Of a DNA stretch of 64,000 bases, positions 1 through 8,427 are shown in pieces. The notes under the pieces were generated by a model, which ran no database searches, had not been told where the DNA came from, and worked only from the letters and a program-made list of their open reading frames with translations. Source of the stretch: Bacillota bacterium (GTDB lineage: Bacteria > Bacillota > Clostridia > Acetivibrionales > Acetivibrionaceae). How positions within the stretch are numbered: position 1 is the first letter of the stretch; every line of letters starts with the position of its first letter. Location of the stretch: NCBI GenBank assembly GCA_023398495.1, contig JAEWSG010000220.1:1-64000 (forward strand), written 5' to 3'. A program made the position numbers and the translations under genes.

Positions 1-157
1 ATTGGTATTAGTGGTTTTGGGATAATTCTATTATACCAAAGAAAGTGGGGTTTTTATATACTTTATTACATATTTGTATTAATTTATCAATGTTCAGGCC
101 CATTTTTCAAGTGGGAAAGTTGAGTTACTAAAAAATAAAATTCCTGGAGGATATAAA

Positions 158-826
158 ATGTATATAGTTATTGCCGGAGGCGGAAAGATAGGATATTATC
201 TGGTAAAAACGCTCTTACCCTATAAACATAAGTTGACAGTAATTGAGCCGCAGTTTGATTTGTGTGAAAAACTTGCAAATGAACTTCATATAGCAGTATT
301 TAACGGAGATGCAACTTGTCTTGACATATTAGCTCAGGTAGAAGTTAACAGAGCTGATACCTTTATTGCAGTTACAGGTAAGGATGAAGACAACCTGATT
401 GCATGCCAGTTGGTCAAGCGGAATTATGGAGTTAAGAGGACGATAGCCAGAGTTAATAACCCAAAAAATATAGAAGTGTTTCAGAAGCTTGGAGTAGATT
501 TTGCTGTCAGTAGTACATCGGTAATTGCTGACTTGATAGAGCAGGAAGTTGATTATACAGGTATGAAAACCCTTATGAGGCTAAAGAGTGGGAAATTGGT
601 GTTAAGTGAAATAGTAATTTCAAACTCATCTCCTGTAAAAAATAAGAGTTTAAAAGATATAAATATTCCAAAGGATTGTATACTTGTCTCTGTTATAAGG
701 GATGAGGAAGTGATTATTCCAAATGGTTTTACCGTTTTGAAAGAGAATGATTATATCATCGCCGTATCATCAAAGCTCGATCAACAGGAATTAAAGGAAT
801 ACTTTCTTGGAAAGAAAAGGGACTAG
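158..826 (+). CDS. ktrA: KtrA/TrkA family potassium uptake regulatory subunit
   Basis: Cytoplasmic RCK subunit that binds nucleotide and gates a TrkH/KtrB-type K+ channel. Residues 1-120 form a Rossmann TrkA_N domain with the glycine motif GGGKIG at residues 7-12 and an acidic residue (VIEP) at the end of the second strand. Residues 135-220 form a TrkA_C domain. The 222 aa length is normal for KtrA. An AGGA-type ribosome site precedes the ATG. The likely partner, a TrkH/KtrB protein, lies convergently at 945-2333 rather than in the same operon. The stop codon falls inside the repeat element at 822-904. The family call is secure; the exact Ktr versus Trk label is inferred from length and partner. 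Confidence 0.92.
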   Translation: MYIVIAGGGKIGYYLVKTLLPYKHKLTVIEPQFDLCEKLANELHIAVFNGDATCLDILAQVEVNRADTFIAVTGKDEDNLIACQLVKRNYGVKRTIARVNNPKNIEVFQKLGVDFAVSSTSVIADLIEQEVDYTGMKTLMRLKSGKLVLSEIVISNSSPVKNKSLKDINIPKDCILVSVIRDEEVIIPNGFTVLKENDYIIAVSSKLDQQELKEYFLGKKRD

Positions 827-904
827 TGTTAATCAGCAAAAAATATAGTATGTGCATTTTGCGTAATTCATTTCTAGAAATGAATTATGTTCAAAAGCAC
901 TAGT
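822..904. repeat. 83-bp palindromic element with CTAGTGCT-type ends, copy 1
   Basis: The segment begins ACTAGTGTT and ends AAGCACTAGT, so the ends are imperfect inverted repeats. Its centre (864-887) is a perfect 24-bp palindrome around TCTAGA. A second element with the same ends, the same TGTTCAAAAGCACTAG right end and a TCTAGA-centred palindrome lies at 8428-8508. It overlaps the last codons of the K+ uptake gene. It is a candidate miniature inverted-repeat element or a mobile RNA hairpin; no transposase is visible nearby. Confidence 0.6.
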
Positions 905-907
905 TTA

Positions 908-950
908 GGATAAAAAAAGAGTGGCTTTGATTGCCACTCTTTTTTTATCC
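908..950. terminator. bidirectional terminator between convergent K+ transport genes
   Basis: A perfect 18-bp inverted repeat (908-925 and 933-950) with a 7-nt loop. It has a GAGTGGC core flanked by A-runs on one side and T-runs on the other, so either strand reads as a GC stem followed by a U-tract. It sits between the stop codons of the two convergent genes and should terminate both. Confidence 0.9.
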
Positions 951-2333
951 TACCACTATTTTGCTTTCAGGATAAATCTGATCTTCATTTTTTTTAGAGT
1001 TTCTTAGGGAGAGTGCTAGTGCAAACGAAAGAGGACCAACTCTGCCTAAAAACATGGTGATAATAATGGTTATCCTGCTGATTGTATGCAAAGCAGGAGT
1101 TCCCAAAGATGTAATACCGACAGTGCCGAATGCAGATGCAGCTTCATACAAAGTATCGATAAACGAAAATTTGTCAACTTCTACTGCAAGCATTATAGTC
1201 GTTATTGTAATTACCAGCATCAGGCCTAGACCTATTATTGAAAGAGACTTGGTTACAATACTATGGGGAACTCTATGCTTAAATATTATTGTTTCGTCGG
1301 AGCCTTTGATTTGGGAAAGTATGGCGGCAAGTATTATCCCGAAAGTGGTTACTTTAATACCGCCAGCTGTTGAACCTGGTGCAGCACCAATAAACATTAG
1401 TATAATGTTACCTACCTTGGTAATTTCATTCATTGGCGATATGGGAATCGAATTAAAACCGGCTGTTCTCAAGGTAACCGATTGGAAAAAAGCGTTAAGC
1501 AACTTGTTTTGGAGGTTTAATCCGCCCAAGGTCGCCTGATTGTTATACTCAAATATAAAGAACATAAGTGTTCCGGATATCAGTAATAGGGATGTAACTA
1601 CAAGTACAACTTTTGTATGTACCAGAAGTTTCTTATTTATCTTGTACTCATAAAGGTCTTTCCATACGATAAAGCCCAAACCTCCAAATATGATTAACAT
1701 TGATGTAGTCAGAAGAATAATGGGATCGCTATTAAATACGGTCAGGTTGCGATATTCCCCAATCAGGTCAAAACCGGCATTACAGAAGGATGATATTGAA
1801 TGAAAAGCTGACATGTATATGCCTCTCGGTATAGAACCTGTATAGGGAATAAACCTTGAACAAAAAATGAGTGCACCAAAAAGTTCTACTAAAAACGTAA
1901 CTAAAACTACCTTTTTTATAAGTTTGAGTACACCGTCAAAACTAAAATGGTTCAGTGATTCCTGTGCCAACACCATTCCCTTGATTCCAACTTTTCGTCG
2001 GAGCAGGACAGAGAAAAATGTTGCAAAAGTAACCAAGCCCAAGCCGCCTATCTGTATAAGCATGATAATAACCGTTTGTCCAAAAATACTCCATTGCGTA
2101 GCAGTATCAACAACGACAAGCCCGGTAACACAAGTTGCAGATGTAGCTGTAAAAAGTGCTGTGAGAAAACTTGCAGGCGGTTGTCCCGGGTTTGAGGCTA
2201 TAGGTAGAGTTAACAACATTGCACCCCAGAATATAACAGCAGCAAAACTGAACACGATTATCTTGGTTGGTTCGAGAGAAATTGTTTTGTTGTTTTTAAA
2301 TCTGTACTGAAATTTGACCATAATTAACACCAT
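945..2333 (-). CDS. ktrB: TrkH/KtrB family potassium (Na+/K+ coupled) transporter
   Basis: Integral membrane K+-translocating subunit. The 462 aa protein shows the four pore-loop filter signatures expected of the Trk/Ktr/HKT superfamily: ATCVTGL, SFCNAGFD, RTAGFNS and SAFGTVGIT, spread between hydrophobic helices. Its length fits KtrB. The N-terminus is basic (VKFQYRFKNNK) before the first helix. The ATG at 2333 has a weak CAGGGA ribosome site; an ATG four codons downstream is an alternative. It probably partners the RCK protein at 158-826, which is transcribed toward it. Confidence 0.93.
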   Translation of the reverse strand: MVLIMVKFQYRFKNNKTISLEPTKIIVFSFAAVIFWGAMLLTLPIASNPGQPPASFLTALFTATSATCVTGLVVVDTATQWSIFGQTVIIMLIQIGGLGLVTFATFFSVLLRRKVGIKGMVLAQESLNHFSFDGVLKLIKKVVLVTFLVELFGALIFCSRFIPYTGSIPRGIYMSAFHSISSFCNAGFDLIGEYRNLTVFNSDPIILLTTSMLIIFGGLGFIVWKDLYEYKINKKLLVHTKVVLVVTSLLLISGTLMFFIFEYNNQATLGGLNLQNKLLNAFFQSVTLRTAGFNSIPISPMNEITKVGNIILMFIGAAPGSTAGGIKVTTFGIILAAILSQIKGSDETIIFKHRVPHSIVTKSLSIIGLGLMLVITITTIMLAVEVDKFSFIDTLYEAASAFGTVGITSLGTPALHTISRITIIITMFLGRVGPLSFALALSLRNSKKNEDQIYPESKIVVG

Positions 2334-2463
2334 TCCCTGAAAAATAATGATTGAAATAATAATTACTTATTATTGTTTTTGCCATTAGACAATTATATCA
2401 CAATATATTTTTTTTTCCATTTAAAAATAAAAAAGTGGGTGCACTTAAGTAATATACACCCAT

Positions 2464-2500
2464 AAAAAAATAGCAGGAGTTTAACTCCTGCTATTTTTTA
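2464..2500 (-). terminator. intrinsic terminator of the SASP gene
   Basis: Inverted repeat of TAGCAGGAGT and ACTCCTGCTA with a 3-nt loop, flanked by seven A and seven T residues. On the minus strand it follows the SASP stop codon directly. Confidence 0.88.
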
Positions 2501-2510
2501 TTACTTATCA

Positions 2511-2723
2511 TTATCTTGAAGTATCACCTAAACGTTCTGTAGGATAGCTGTTTCCAGTATAGGACTGGAATACTTTCTTAACAATATTACCACCTATTTT
2601 ACCAGCGTCTTTTGAACTTAAGTCACCATTGTAACCTTGTTTCAAGTTTACTCCAACTTCCTTTGCTATTTCGTACTTCATGTTTTCAAATGAAGTTTTG
2701 CTGTTGCTATTATTGTTTGCCAT
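2511..2723 (-). CDS. alpha/beta-type small acid-soluble spore protein
   Basis: DNA-binding protein that coats and protects the spore chromosome. The 70 aa product contains both family signatures: KYEIAKEVGV, the germination-protease cleavage region, and GDLSSKDAGKIGGNIVKKV. An upstream in-frame GTG at 2732 lies inside the Shine-Dalgarno AAGGAGGT (2731-2738), so the ATG at 2723 is chosen; it gives the usual MANNN-type start. The gene is monocistronic with its own terminator. Expression in the forespore under sigma-G is expected from the family; I could not define the promoter confidently. Confidence 0.95.
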   Translation of the reverse strand: MANNNSNSKTSFENMKYEIAKEVGVNLKQGYNGDLSSKDAGKIGGNIVKKVFQSYTGNSYPTERLGDTSR

Positions 2724-2835
2724 TGATATCACCTCCTTAGTCTTATTGTTTCTTAAATAGGACGGATTATGAATAGAAAGTTTTGCTATTTTTCTTATGT
2801 CAACAATCCGTTAATAGGAGGGATATTTAAAAACC

Positions 2836-4071
2836 CTAGATGTTTCTACGTTTCCGGACAGAAATCCTCTTTCTGATATTCATCCTGTCGGGAAAATTGA
2901 TTTTTTTACCAAAATCCCAGAACTTTGAGGTGTTTTCCGGTATATTAATGTCTTTTGCACCTTCAATGCCAATAATAAAGTCAACAATTTCTCTGGCAAC
3001 ATTAGGATTTAGAAATTTTTTTTGAGATTTCTTGATCTGTTGTAACTTGCTGGCATTGTTAACAAGCAGATCTCTGACAATATTCTTAAGGCTTCGCGTA
3101 TCTTTGCAGACTACACCGAGGTTGTGTTTTAAAAGGTATCCAGGATTTCCTTCCTCCTGTCCCGGCAAGTTTCCTGTTATAATTAGAGGTACATTACAGG
3201 CTACTACTTCCATCATTACATTTGGGCTTCCACGGGTTATGGCAAGGTCGGAGGAAAGCATAAGTTCCTGAATACTGTCTGTAAATCCGAATACTTCGAC
3301 TCTCTGAGTGCCAAATCGTTCGTACAGAGTTCTTTCCAGTCTTCTTTTTAGTATCTTGTTTCTTCCAGTTACAATTTTAACCCGGCAATTAAAGTTTTTA
3401 AGAAGTATTCTCGCGATGGTACTCATATTTCCAGAACCTTCTCCTCCGCTCATAATAAGGCATTCTAAAGGTCTGTTCCTGCAATATTCGGCTTTTTTGG
3501 TGCCTTCGTTCAGATGCTCGAGGAATTTTTGTCTTACAGGAAAACCTATTAATTTGAGTTTTGCTTCAGAAACTCCAAACTCAAGGCACTTATACTTTGA
3601 TTCCTTTGTAGGACAAATAATATAGTCAACTCTAGGATCTGCCCAAAGAGGAGTAATAGATACCAAATCGGCTATCAGAGTGACAAAAGGAATTTTAATT
3701 TCATACTCTTCCAGTATATTTAGTACTGAGCCGTTAAAATTCGGGTGTACTGATACGATTAAGTCAGGTTTAACGCTTGCTAACAGCTTTAATAAGTTGT
3801 CACGCATGGATACTTCAATAAAATCATTAAATATTGAAGGCTTTTTTAAGGATATTTCCCACAGCATTTTCCATAATTCTTTTGCATTTCTTGTAATAGA
3901 ACCATATAATTTGCTAACTCTAAGCCCCATATTGCCTATAAGTGTAAAACCGTCAATAACATGAACATTTACATCGGGGGAAAGTGAGAATTTTTCCAAT
4001 AAGGAATCAGTTATGCTTTTGTGTCCATGGCCGGTATAGTTCGATGAAATTACTAATATATTTTTTGCCAT
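2836..4071 (-). CDS. MGDG synthase/UgtP-like glycolipid glycosyltransferase (GT28)
   Basis: Predicted membrane-associated glycosyltransferase that adds sugar from a UDP donor to diacylglycerol, making glycolipids used as membrane lipid or lipoteichoic anchor. The N-terminus (KNILVISSNYTGHGHKSI) matches the start of the monogalactosyldiacylglycerol-synthase domain. The C-terminal half has the GT28 donor-site features: MSGGEGSGNM, then ITRGSPNVMMEVVACNVPLI and the PGQEEGN segment. The in-frame ATG at 4095 is rejected because its codons run through the AGGAGG ribosome site; the ATG at 4071 is 4-5 nt from it. The last 50 residues are basic and may aid membrane contact. Acceptor and sugar cannot be told from sequence. 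Confidence 0.85.
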   Translation of the reverse strand: MAKNILVISSNYTGHGHKSITDSLLEKFSLSPDVNVHVIDGFTLIGNMGLRVSKLYGSITRNAKELWKMLWEISLKKPSIFNDFIEVSMRDNLLKLLASVKPDLIVSVHPNFNGSVLNILEEYEIKIPFVTLIADLVSITPLWADPRVDYIICPTKESKYKCLEFGVSEAKLKLIGFPVRQKFLEHLNEGTKKAEYCRNRPLECLIMSGGEGSGNMSTIARILLKNFNCRVKIVTGRNKILKRRLERTLYERFGTQRVEVFGFTDSIQELMLSSDLAITRGSPNVMMEVVACNVPLIITGNLPGQEEGNPGYLLKHNLGVVCKDTRSLKNIVRDLLVNNASKLQQIKKSQKKFLNPNVAREIVDFIIGIEGAKDINIPENTSKFWDFGKKINFPDRMNIRKRISVRKRRNI

Positions 4072-4145
4072 AAATCCTCCTAAATAGTCAAGCATAAGTT
4101 TTAGTACTTTAACATTTATATTATATTACTTAATTTTTTACATGT

Positions 4146-4203
4146 AAAAGGTTTAATATGAGTTTATTAAAATAATTTTTAGAAAACTCATATTAAACCT
4201 TTT
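4146..4203 (-). terminator. 20-bp perfect inverted repeat, probable terminator after fapA
   Basis: Perfect 20-bp arms (4146-4165 and 4184-4203) with an 18-nt loop. On the minus strand it lies downstream of the FapA stop codon and the 50-nt repeat, and the stem ends in TTTT. The stem is AT-rich, so it may be a weak terminator or a transcript-stabilising hairpin. Confidence 0.55.
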
Positions 4204-4221
4204 GAGAAGACATAGTTTGTA

Positions 4222-4271
4222 TGTTTATCGCAGGGAAACTTACTACTTTGATTGCAGCTTCCACTGCGATA
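4222..4271 (-). repeat. 50-nt hairpin repeat, copy B (3' of fapA)
   Basis: Read on the minus strand, this segment is identical at about 45 of 50 positions to 30068-30117. It starts TATCGCAG and ends CTGCGATAAACA, so the first 8 nt pair perfectly with CTGCGATA. An inner CTGC/GTAG stem closes on an AATCAAA loop. It lies just downstream of the FapA stop and before a hairpin, the same arrangement as the other copy after rsgI. Differences between copies keep pairing (see findings). Confidence 0.65.
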
Positions 4272-4275
4272 TGCA

Positions 4276-5862
4276 TCAGGTATGCTTTAATTCACCCTCT
4301 GAGTAATAAAGTGAAGTGGCAATAGATGGGGATTTTATTTCGGTTTTTAAGGTTTTAATAATAAGAGTGCAATTTGGAAAAACTTTTTTAGTAATGGTAA
4401 TTTCACCATCACCTTTTGTACGTAAGTTTCTGGTCAGACTTTTCCTTTCGTATTCGTAAGCCTTCATTTCTTCTCTTATTTCAATGGATCTGAGGAACTT
4501 CTTATTATATATTTTTAGCTCTACAGGAGACATTTCTTTTTGCGAAATATTAGATAGTTCTTGTTTTATTAATGCTTGCTCGTTTCTTAAATTGTCCATT
4601 TTTTTAATAACACCTTCAAGTTCTTCTGTCAGAGCATTTCTATTAAAACCGGTTACCTCAACTACGGTTTTTACCTCGAGCGTTGAACCGATTACAGGTG
4701 CAATAACTTTCATTTCCGCTTTGATATTACCACCGATGATATTGCCCTTTATAGATTCGATAAATACTTCTTTAGCAGATACATTGCTGTTTATACAGTA
4801 AAATCCTATATGGGCAATGCCACCGCATTTAAGGGTAACATTATTTGCAAACTTGGTAAATATATCGTTTTTAGCAGATATCTGGATGTGATCCTTTGCC
4901 ACTATTCCGCCCTTTATAAAAATGCTGCCTTCAAGGCTTTTTATTTCTTTAACGTTTCCCAGGCCCAAGGGACTGTTTATTTCAATGTCTTTAGTAGCTA
5001 CAATGGAAAACCCATCCATGACAGTGCCTTTTACAGTTACATAGCCGTCAAATTCTATATTGCCGGTATTAAAGTCAACATCTCCATCAATTTCAAGATG
5101 GTTGGATATAGTTATTTTACCATCTACATAGTTTGCAGCTCCATTAAATTTTGAATATAAGACTGTTTTATTGTTTATAAGCACCTCATAAACCGAGTTT
5201 TTGTCGTATAGCAGAGGGAAATTCTTTCCTTTGGTAGTTTTAAGTGCGGTTCCTGTCACGGTTCTTCCCGGAAATCCTTCAGTAGCTTCAATACGCTCGC
5301 CAAGCCAGTCTCCTGCTTTAACTCTGTTTATCAATTTTAACTCATAGTAGTCAGCTTTTCCATCCTCTCTGATTTCAGGCTTCCGTTCACCTAGTTCATA
5401 CATTTTTATTACGCTGTCCTTGCCATCCATACTTGGTTCACCTTCGGCAATAATATAGGGTTTTCCTGCCTCTATATCACCAAAAAAGAACTCTCGTTTT
5501 ATACCGAAGTTGACATTGCATTTTGTCAGAGCTTCATAAGCTTCCTTAACAAGGGAATCCCGGTTGTTAATATCAAGTTCGCTTTTGGCAAGGTTAAAGT
5601 TTATTGATGCTTTAAGACCATCATCAGATACCTTTATCGTTATTCTTTCCTTTAGTACTCCAAACTTTTTAGGAGGGCGTGGGGCATTGTTGATTGCATC
5701 CTTTACAACATTAAAATCTATAATTTGAAATTGAGGATAGGAGGTGATTATGCCATTTAACTGATTAAAGGGCATTCCGCTTTTCAGGGACTCTATATAA
5801 AGACCATCTGAAAGCTGGTATATTTTTATAAAGTCATCTTTATATACAATTTCATCCTTCAT
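4276..5862 (-). CDS. fapA: FapA (DUF342) family protein
   Basis: Large beta-helical FapA/DUF342 protein. The family is linked to flagellar assembly or cell-surface structure but its biochemical role is poorly known. The 528 aa product has the conserved GFPGRTVTGTALKTTKGK segment near residue 200. Next comes the repetitive beta-helix (IDGDVDFNTGNIEFDGYV, then KGGIVAKDHIQIS and GGIAHIGFYC). A coiled-coil C-terminal part (about 415-475) precedes a final beta region. The start is supported by a GAGGGG ribosome site. No flagellar genes are adjacent, so a flagellar role is not shown here. A 50-nt repeat and a long inverted repeat follow the gene. Confidence 0.88.
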   Translation of the reverse strand: MKDEIVYKDDFIKIYQLSDGLYIESLKSGMPFNQLNGIITSYPQFQIIDFNVVKDAINNAPRPPKKFGVLKERITIKVSDDGLKASINFNLAKSELDINNRDSLVKEAYEALTKCNVNFGIKREFFFGDIEAGKPYIIAEGEPSMDGKDSVIKMYELGERKPEIREDGKADYYELKLINRVKAGDWLGERIEATEGFPGRTVTGTALKTTKGKNFPLLYDKNSVYEVLINNKTVLYSKFNGAANYVDGKITISNHLEIDGDVDFNTGNIEFDGYVTVKGTVMDGFSIVATKDIEINSPLGLGNVKEIKSLEGSIFIKGGIVAKDHIQISAKNDIFTKFANNVTLKCGGIAHIGFYCINSNVSAKEVFIESIKGNIIGGNIKAEMKVIAPVIGSTLEVKTVVEVTGFNRNALTEELEGVIKKMDNLRNEQALIKQELSNISQKEMSPVELKIYNKKFLRSIEIREEMKAYEYERKSLTRNLRTKGDGEITITKKVFPNCTLIIKTLKTEIKSPSIATSLYYSEGELKHT

Positions 5863-5913
5863 AATTTATTCACCCCTCAATATTATTATCGGCATTTCTA
5901 TTAAAACTTCATA

Positions 5914-5937
5914 CTATTGTTGATTAACAAAATAAAT
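5914..5937. repeat. solo left end related to the CTAGTGCT element
   Basis: This stretch matches about 20 of 23 positions at the left end of the element at 8428-8508, including the shared core TGATTAACAAAATAAA. No matching right end follows within 100 bp. It may be a decayed copy or a chance AT-rich match. Confidence 0.3.
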
Positions 5938-5989
5938 TTGCGTATAAAAGTTGGATATAAACTCCTTTTAAGTAACATATATATAAATC

Positions 5990-7231
5990 GTGAAAATTAT
6001 TTTACAATTGATGGGTGTGATATTGTTGGGGAATGTACTAAATACTAGAGTTACGGCTGCAATCATGTGCTTGTTTTTTGTTATGTCATTTAGTTTTATT
6101 GCTTTTGCAGATGATTTTAATGAGGATGAGCCGTACAAAGAGATTTTTCAAACAGAAGTCAGTGATGTAGTGGTATCAAAGCCACCTAAAATTGAAGCAG
6201 GAGCCGCAATAGTTATAGATATGAAAAGCGCAAGGGTGTTGTATGAAAAGAATGCATACTCAAGAAGAGCCATTGCAAGCACGACTAAAATAATGACAGC
6301 TATAGTAGCAATAGAAAACGGTGAGTTGGGTGATAAAGTCAAGGTTAGTAAAAGAGCAGCAAGTATCAGAGGATCAACAATTAAGCTTAAAGCTGGAGAA
6401 GAGTTGACGCTTGAAGAACTTTTGTATGGACTCATGCTAAAGTCTGGAAATGATGCAGCCATAGCTATAGCAGAACGTATAGGCGGTAGTGTTGAGCAAT
6501 TTGCATTGATGATGAATGAAAAGGCTAAAGAACTGGGGCTTGAGAATACTCAGTTTAAAACTCCGCATGGTCTTGATACTCCCGGACATTACTCAACAGC
6601 ATGTGAGCTGGCATTGATAGCAAGATATGCTCTGAATAATCCGATATTTTCAAAAATAGTAGGTACTCAAAACAAAAGTATAACAGGTAGGGGCTTATAT
6701 ACAACAAATGAAATGCTGGGGGCATATCCCGGTGCAGATGGAGTAAAAACCGGCTATACCGGTCAAGCCGGAAGATGCCTTGTAACATCAGCTACAAGGA
6801 ATGATATGAGATTTATTTCAGTAGTTTTAAATTGTTCGAGCAGGTCTGTAAGAGCACAAAGCAGCAAAGCTATTTTAGATTATGCTTTTAATAACTATAA
6901 ATTGTGCAGACTTATAGAACAGGATGAAGATATGGGGACACTTCCCGTTATAAAAGGTAAATCTGATACAGTACCTGTGATACCTGTTGAGGGTATAGAA
7001 ATGCCGCTTACAGAAGAGGAAAAAAACAATATGCAGGTTGAAATTTACTTATATAACAATCAATTGACAGCACCTGTGCATCCAAATATTGAAGTGGGTT
7101 ATATTCAGTTTATGGCAAACGGAAATAAGCTTGCACAAGTATCATTAAAAACAAAGTCAGGAGTTATGAAAAAACTTTTTTGGGATTATTACAGAGATAT
7201 AGTTGAAATATGGTACAAACTCATAAAATAA
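5990..7231 (+). CDS. dacF: D-alanyl-D-alanine carboxypeptidase (peptidase S11, DacF-like)
   Basis: Penicillin-binding serine peptidase that trims the terminal D-Ala from peptidoglycan pentapeptides. Counting from the GTG at 5990, a signal peptide ends near AFA-DD (residue 40). The S11 active-site motifs are present in order: STTK at 97-100 with Ser97 as nucleophile, SGN at 152-154 and KTG at 253-255. A C-terminal PBP5-like beta domain and a hydrophobic/aromatic tail (KKLFWDYYRDIVEIWYK) suggest membrane anchoring. A TTG at 6026 preceded by GGGTGTGA is an alternative start that gives a more usual signal peptide. DacF is sporulation-associated in Bacillus; that assignment here is by analogy. Confidence 0.92.
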   Translation: MKIILQLMGVILLGNVLNTRVTAAIMCLFFVMSFSFIAFADDFNEDEPYKEIFQTEVSDVVVSKPPKIEAGAAIVIDMKSARVLYEKNAYSRRAIASTTKIMTAIVAIENGELGDKVKVSKRAASIRGSTIKLKAGEELTLEELLYGLMLKSGNDAAIAIAERIGGSVEQFALMMNEKAKELGLENTQFKTPHGLDTPGHYSTACELALIARYALNNPIFSKIVGTQNKSITGRGLYTTNEMLGAYPGADGVKTGYTGQAGRCLVTSATRNDMRFISVVLNCSSRSVRAQSSKAILDYAFNNYKLCRLIEQDEDMGTLPVIKGKSDTVPVIPVEGIEMPLTEEEKNNMQVEIYLYNNQLTAPVHPNIEVGYIQFMANGNKLAQVSLKTKSGVMKKLFWDYYRDIVEIWYKLIK

Positions 7232-7355
7232 CTATATTGAACGCGATAAAGATTTTTCATCGCACTTCAATTTCCTCAATACAATATCACAAAAATCAGA
7301 TTTTCCAATGTATAATCATTTTGGTGATTTATGTAATTGTACTGGATTATGCAGC

Positions 7356-7553
7356 TTATACACTTACATCTATGGAACTGCCTTTGTGAGGTGTAACTGA
7401 ATGCTCGAGAATTTTTGAATTGGCGTCTTTCATGTCACTAATCAGTGTGGTAGCAGTTTGGGCATCCTGATTCATGGATTTTCTTAGCGTTGCTATATTA
7501 AGGGCTTGTTGTACGCTGTTTAGCGATTCGAGAGGGATACTGCTCATATTCAT
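7356..7553 (-). CDS. YjfB family small protein (putative motility protein)
   Basis: Small 65 aa protein matching the YjfB family by its pattern: short N-terminal segment, then LNSVQQALNIATLRKSMNQDAQTA, and a Ser/Val-rich end. Function is unknown; the family is labelled putative motility protein from its gene contexts. The ATG at 7553 is chosen over the in-frame ATG at 7571 because AAAGGTGGT lies just upstream of it. It is in tandem with the PilZ gene at 7620-8294, and both may be cotranscribed on the minus strand. It converges on the carboxypeptidase gene. Confidence 0.8.
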   Translation of the reverse strand: MNMSSIPLESLNSVQQALNIATLRKSMNQDAQTATTLISDMKDANSKILEHSVTPHKGSSIDVSV

Positions 7554-7619
7554 TAGAATACCACCTTTCATATAATAATTATATCATTTATTGGTACACA
7601 TGAAAATGGTAGTATGGTC

Positions 7620-8294
7620 TTATAAGTCTATGAGACTGATTTCATTGTTTTCAAGCTGATTAATCAGGTTTGAAAGTGCCTGTTTGTTTTTGTCATCAAT
7701 TTTAAGTATAAGCAGGCCGTATTCAAAGTAACCTTCAGAAGAGGATTCTCTTATAACTCTTGCGGAAAGTTCAATGAAATCATCTTTGTGAGGGTGGGTT
7801 GAAAACTTCATACTTACACACGATAAGGCTTTGAAATGGAAATTACTAACAATAGCCATTCCGCTGAGACTTATGTTCTTTACAATGCCGTATATTGGTT
7901 TTGTATTGGTATCTAAGAATATATTTGTCCGGAAATTGACCAGGTATCTTTTATCTCTGCGCAAATTTTCATATCTGTAAGCCCTGATGATTTTAATTTT
8001 AACGAAGCCTGTTTTTGAGATGTCTATGTTTGATACTTCTGAGTAGATGGTATACTCATAATTGCTTGCAAGTATCTGACATTTTACCTTGTCACCAACT
8101 AAAACACTTCCCTTCAGGAAGGGTTCCGTATGTTTGACGATTATCTCATCATTTTCATACTTTTGAATAGCGTTTAGCATTCCTTCAAATACTCTAGGAT
8201 GTTTTATATTCATGAGAGTGCCTTTGACAAATAGAGATTTTTTCTCCTCAACTGTTAACTCATAGAGAGTACTGGTTGGACTATTATTTACCAT
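7620..8294 (-). CDS. PilZ domain c-di-GMP effector (YcgR-like)
   Basis: Predicted cyclic-di-GMP receptor of the flagellar-brake/YcgR architecture: an N-terminal PilZN-type beta domain (about 1-100) followed by a PilZ domain. The c-di-GMP contacts are visible as RRDKR near residue 115 and NISLSG (the D/NxSxxG motif) about 27 residues later. The in-frame GTG at 8303 lies inside the GAGGTGA ribosome site, so the ATG at 8294 is used, giving 224 aa. The adjacent YjfB gene suggests a link to motility or surface behaviour. Output partner is not evident. Confidence 0.88.
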   Translation of the reverse strand: MVNNSPTSTLYELTVEEKKSLFVKGTLMNIKHPRVFEGMLNAIQKYENDEIIVKHTEPFLKGSVLVGDKVKCQILASNYEYTIYSEVSNIDISKTGFVKIKIIRAYRYENLRRDKRYLVNFRTNIFLDTNTKPIYGIVKNISLSGMAIVSNFHFKALSCVSMKFSTHPHKDDFIELSARVIRESSSEGYFEYGLLILKIDDKNKQALSNLINQLENNEISLIDL

Positions 8295-8396
8295 TAATTT
8301 CACCTCACGAGCAAAGTCTATATTATAAAATTCGACACCAATTTAAAAAAACCTTTATTCTTTGTAAAAATTTGTGATTGCCCTGACAAAAGTGCC

Positions 8397-8426
8397 TTGA
8401 AAAAGGCTTTGAACCTCTGATATAAT
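8397..8426 (+). promoter_or_regulatory. sigma-A type promoter for the radical SAM gene
   Basis: TTGAAA (8397-8402) and TATAAT (8421-8426) with an 18-bp spacer. The repeat element at 8428-8508 starts immediately after the -10 box, so the transcript would carry this element at its 5' end. Confidence 0.7.
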
Positions 8427-8427
8427 A

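Noticed and set aside
1..157. c-di-AMP riboswitch upstream of the K+ uptake gene
   Set aside because: Such riboswitches often precede Ktr genes, but no conserved ydaO-type words are visible in this short stretch.
1054..1539. Open frame opposite the TrkH/KtrB gene
   Set aside because: It is the antisense shadow of a well-supported membrane protein gene, with no ribosome site and no recognisable protein.
7240..7266. Terminator after the carboxypeptidase (GCGAT/ATCGC hairpin)
   Set aside because: Only a 5-bp stem with no U-tract; too weak to call.
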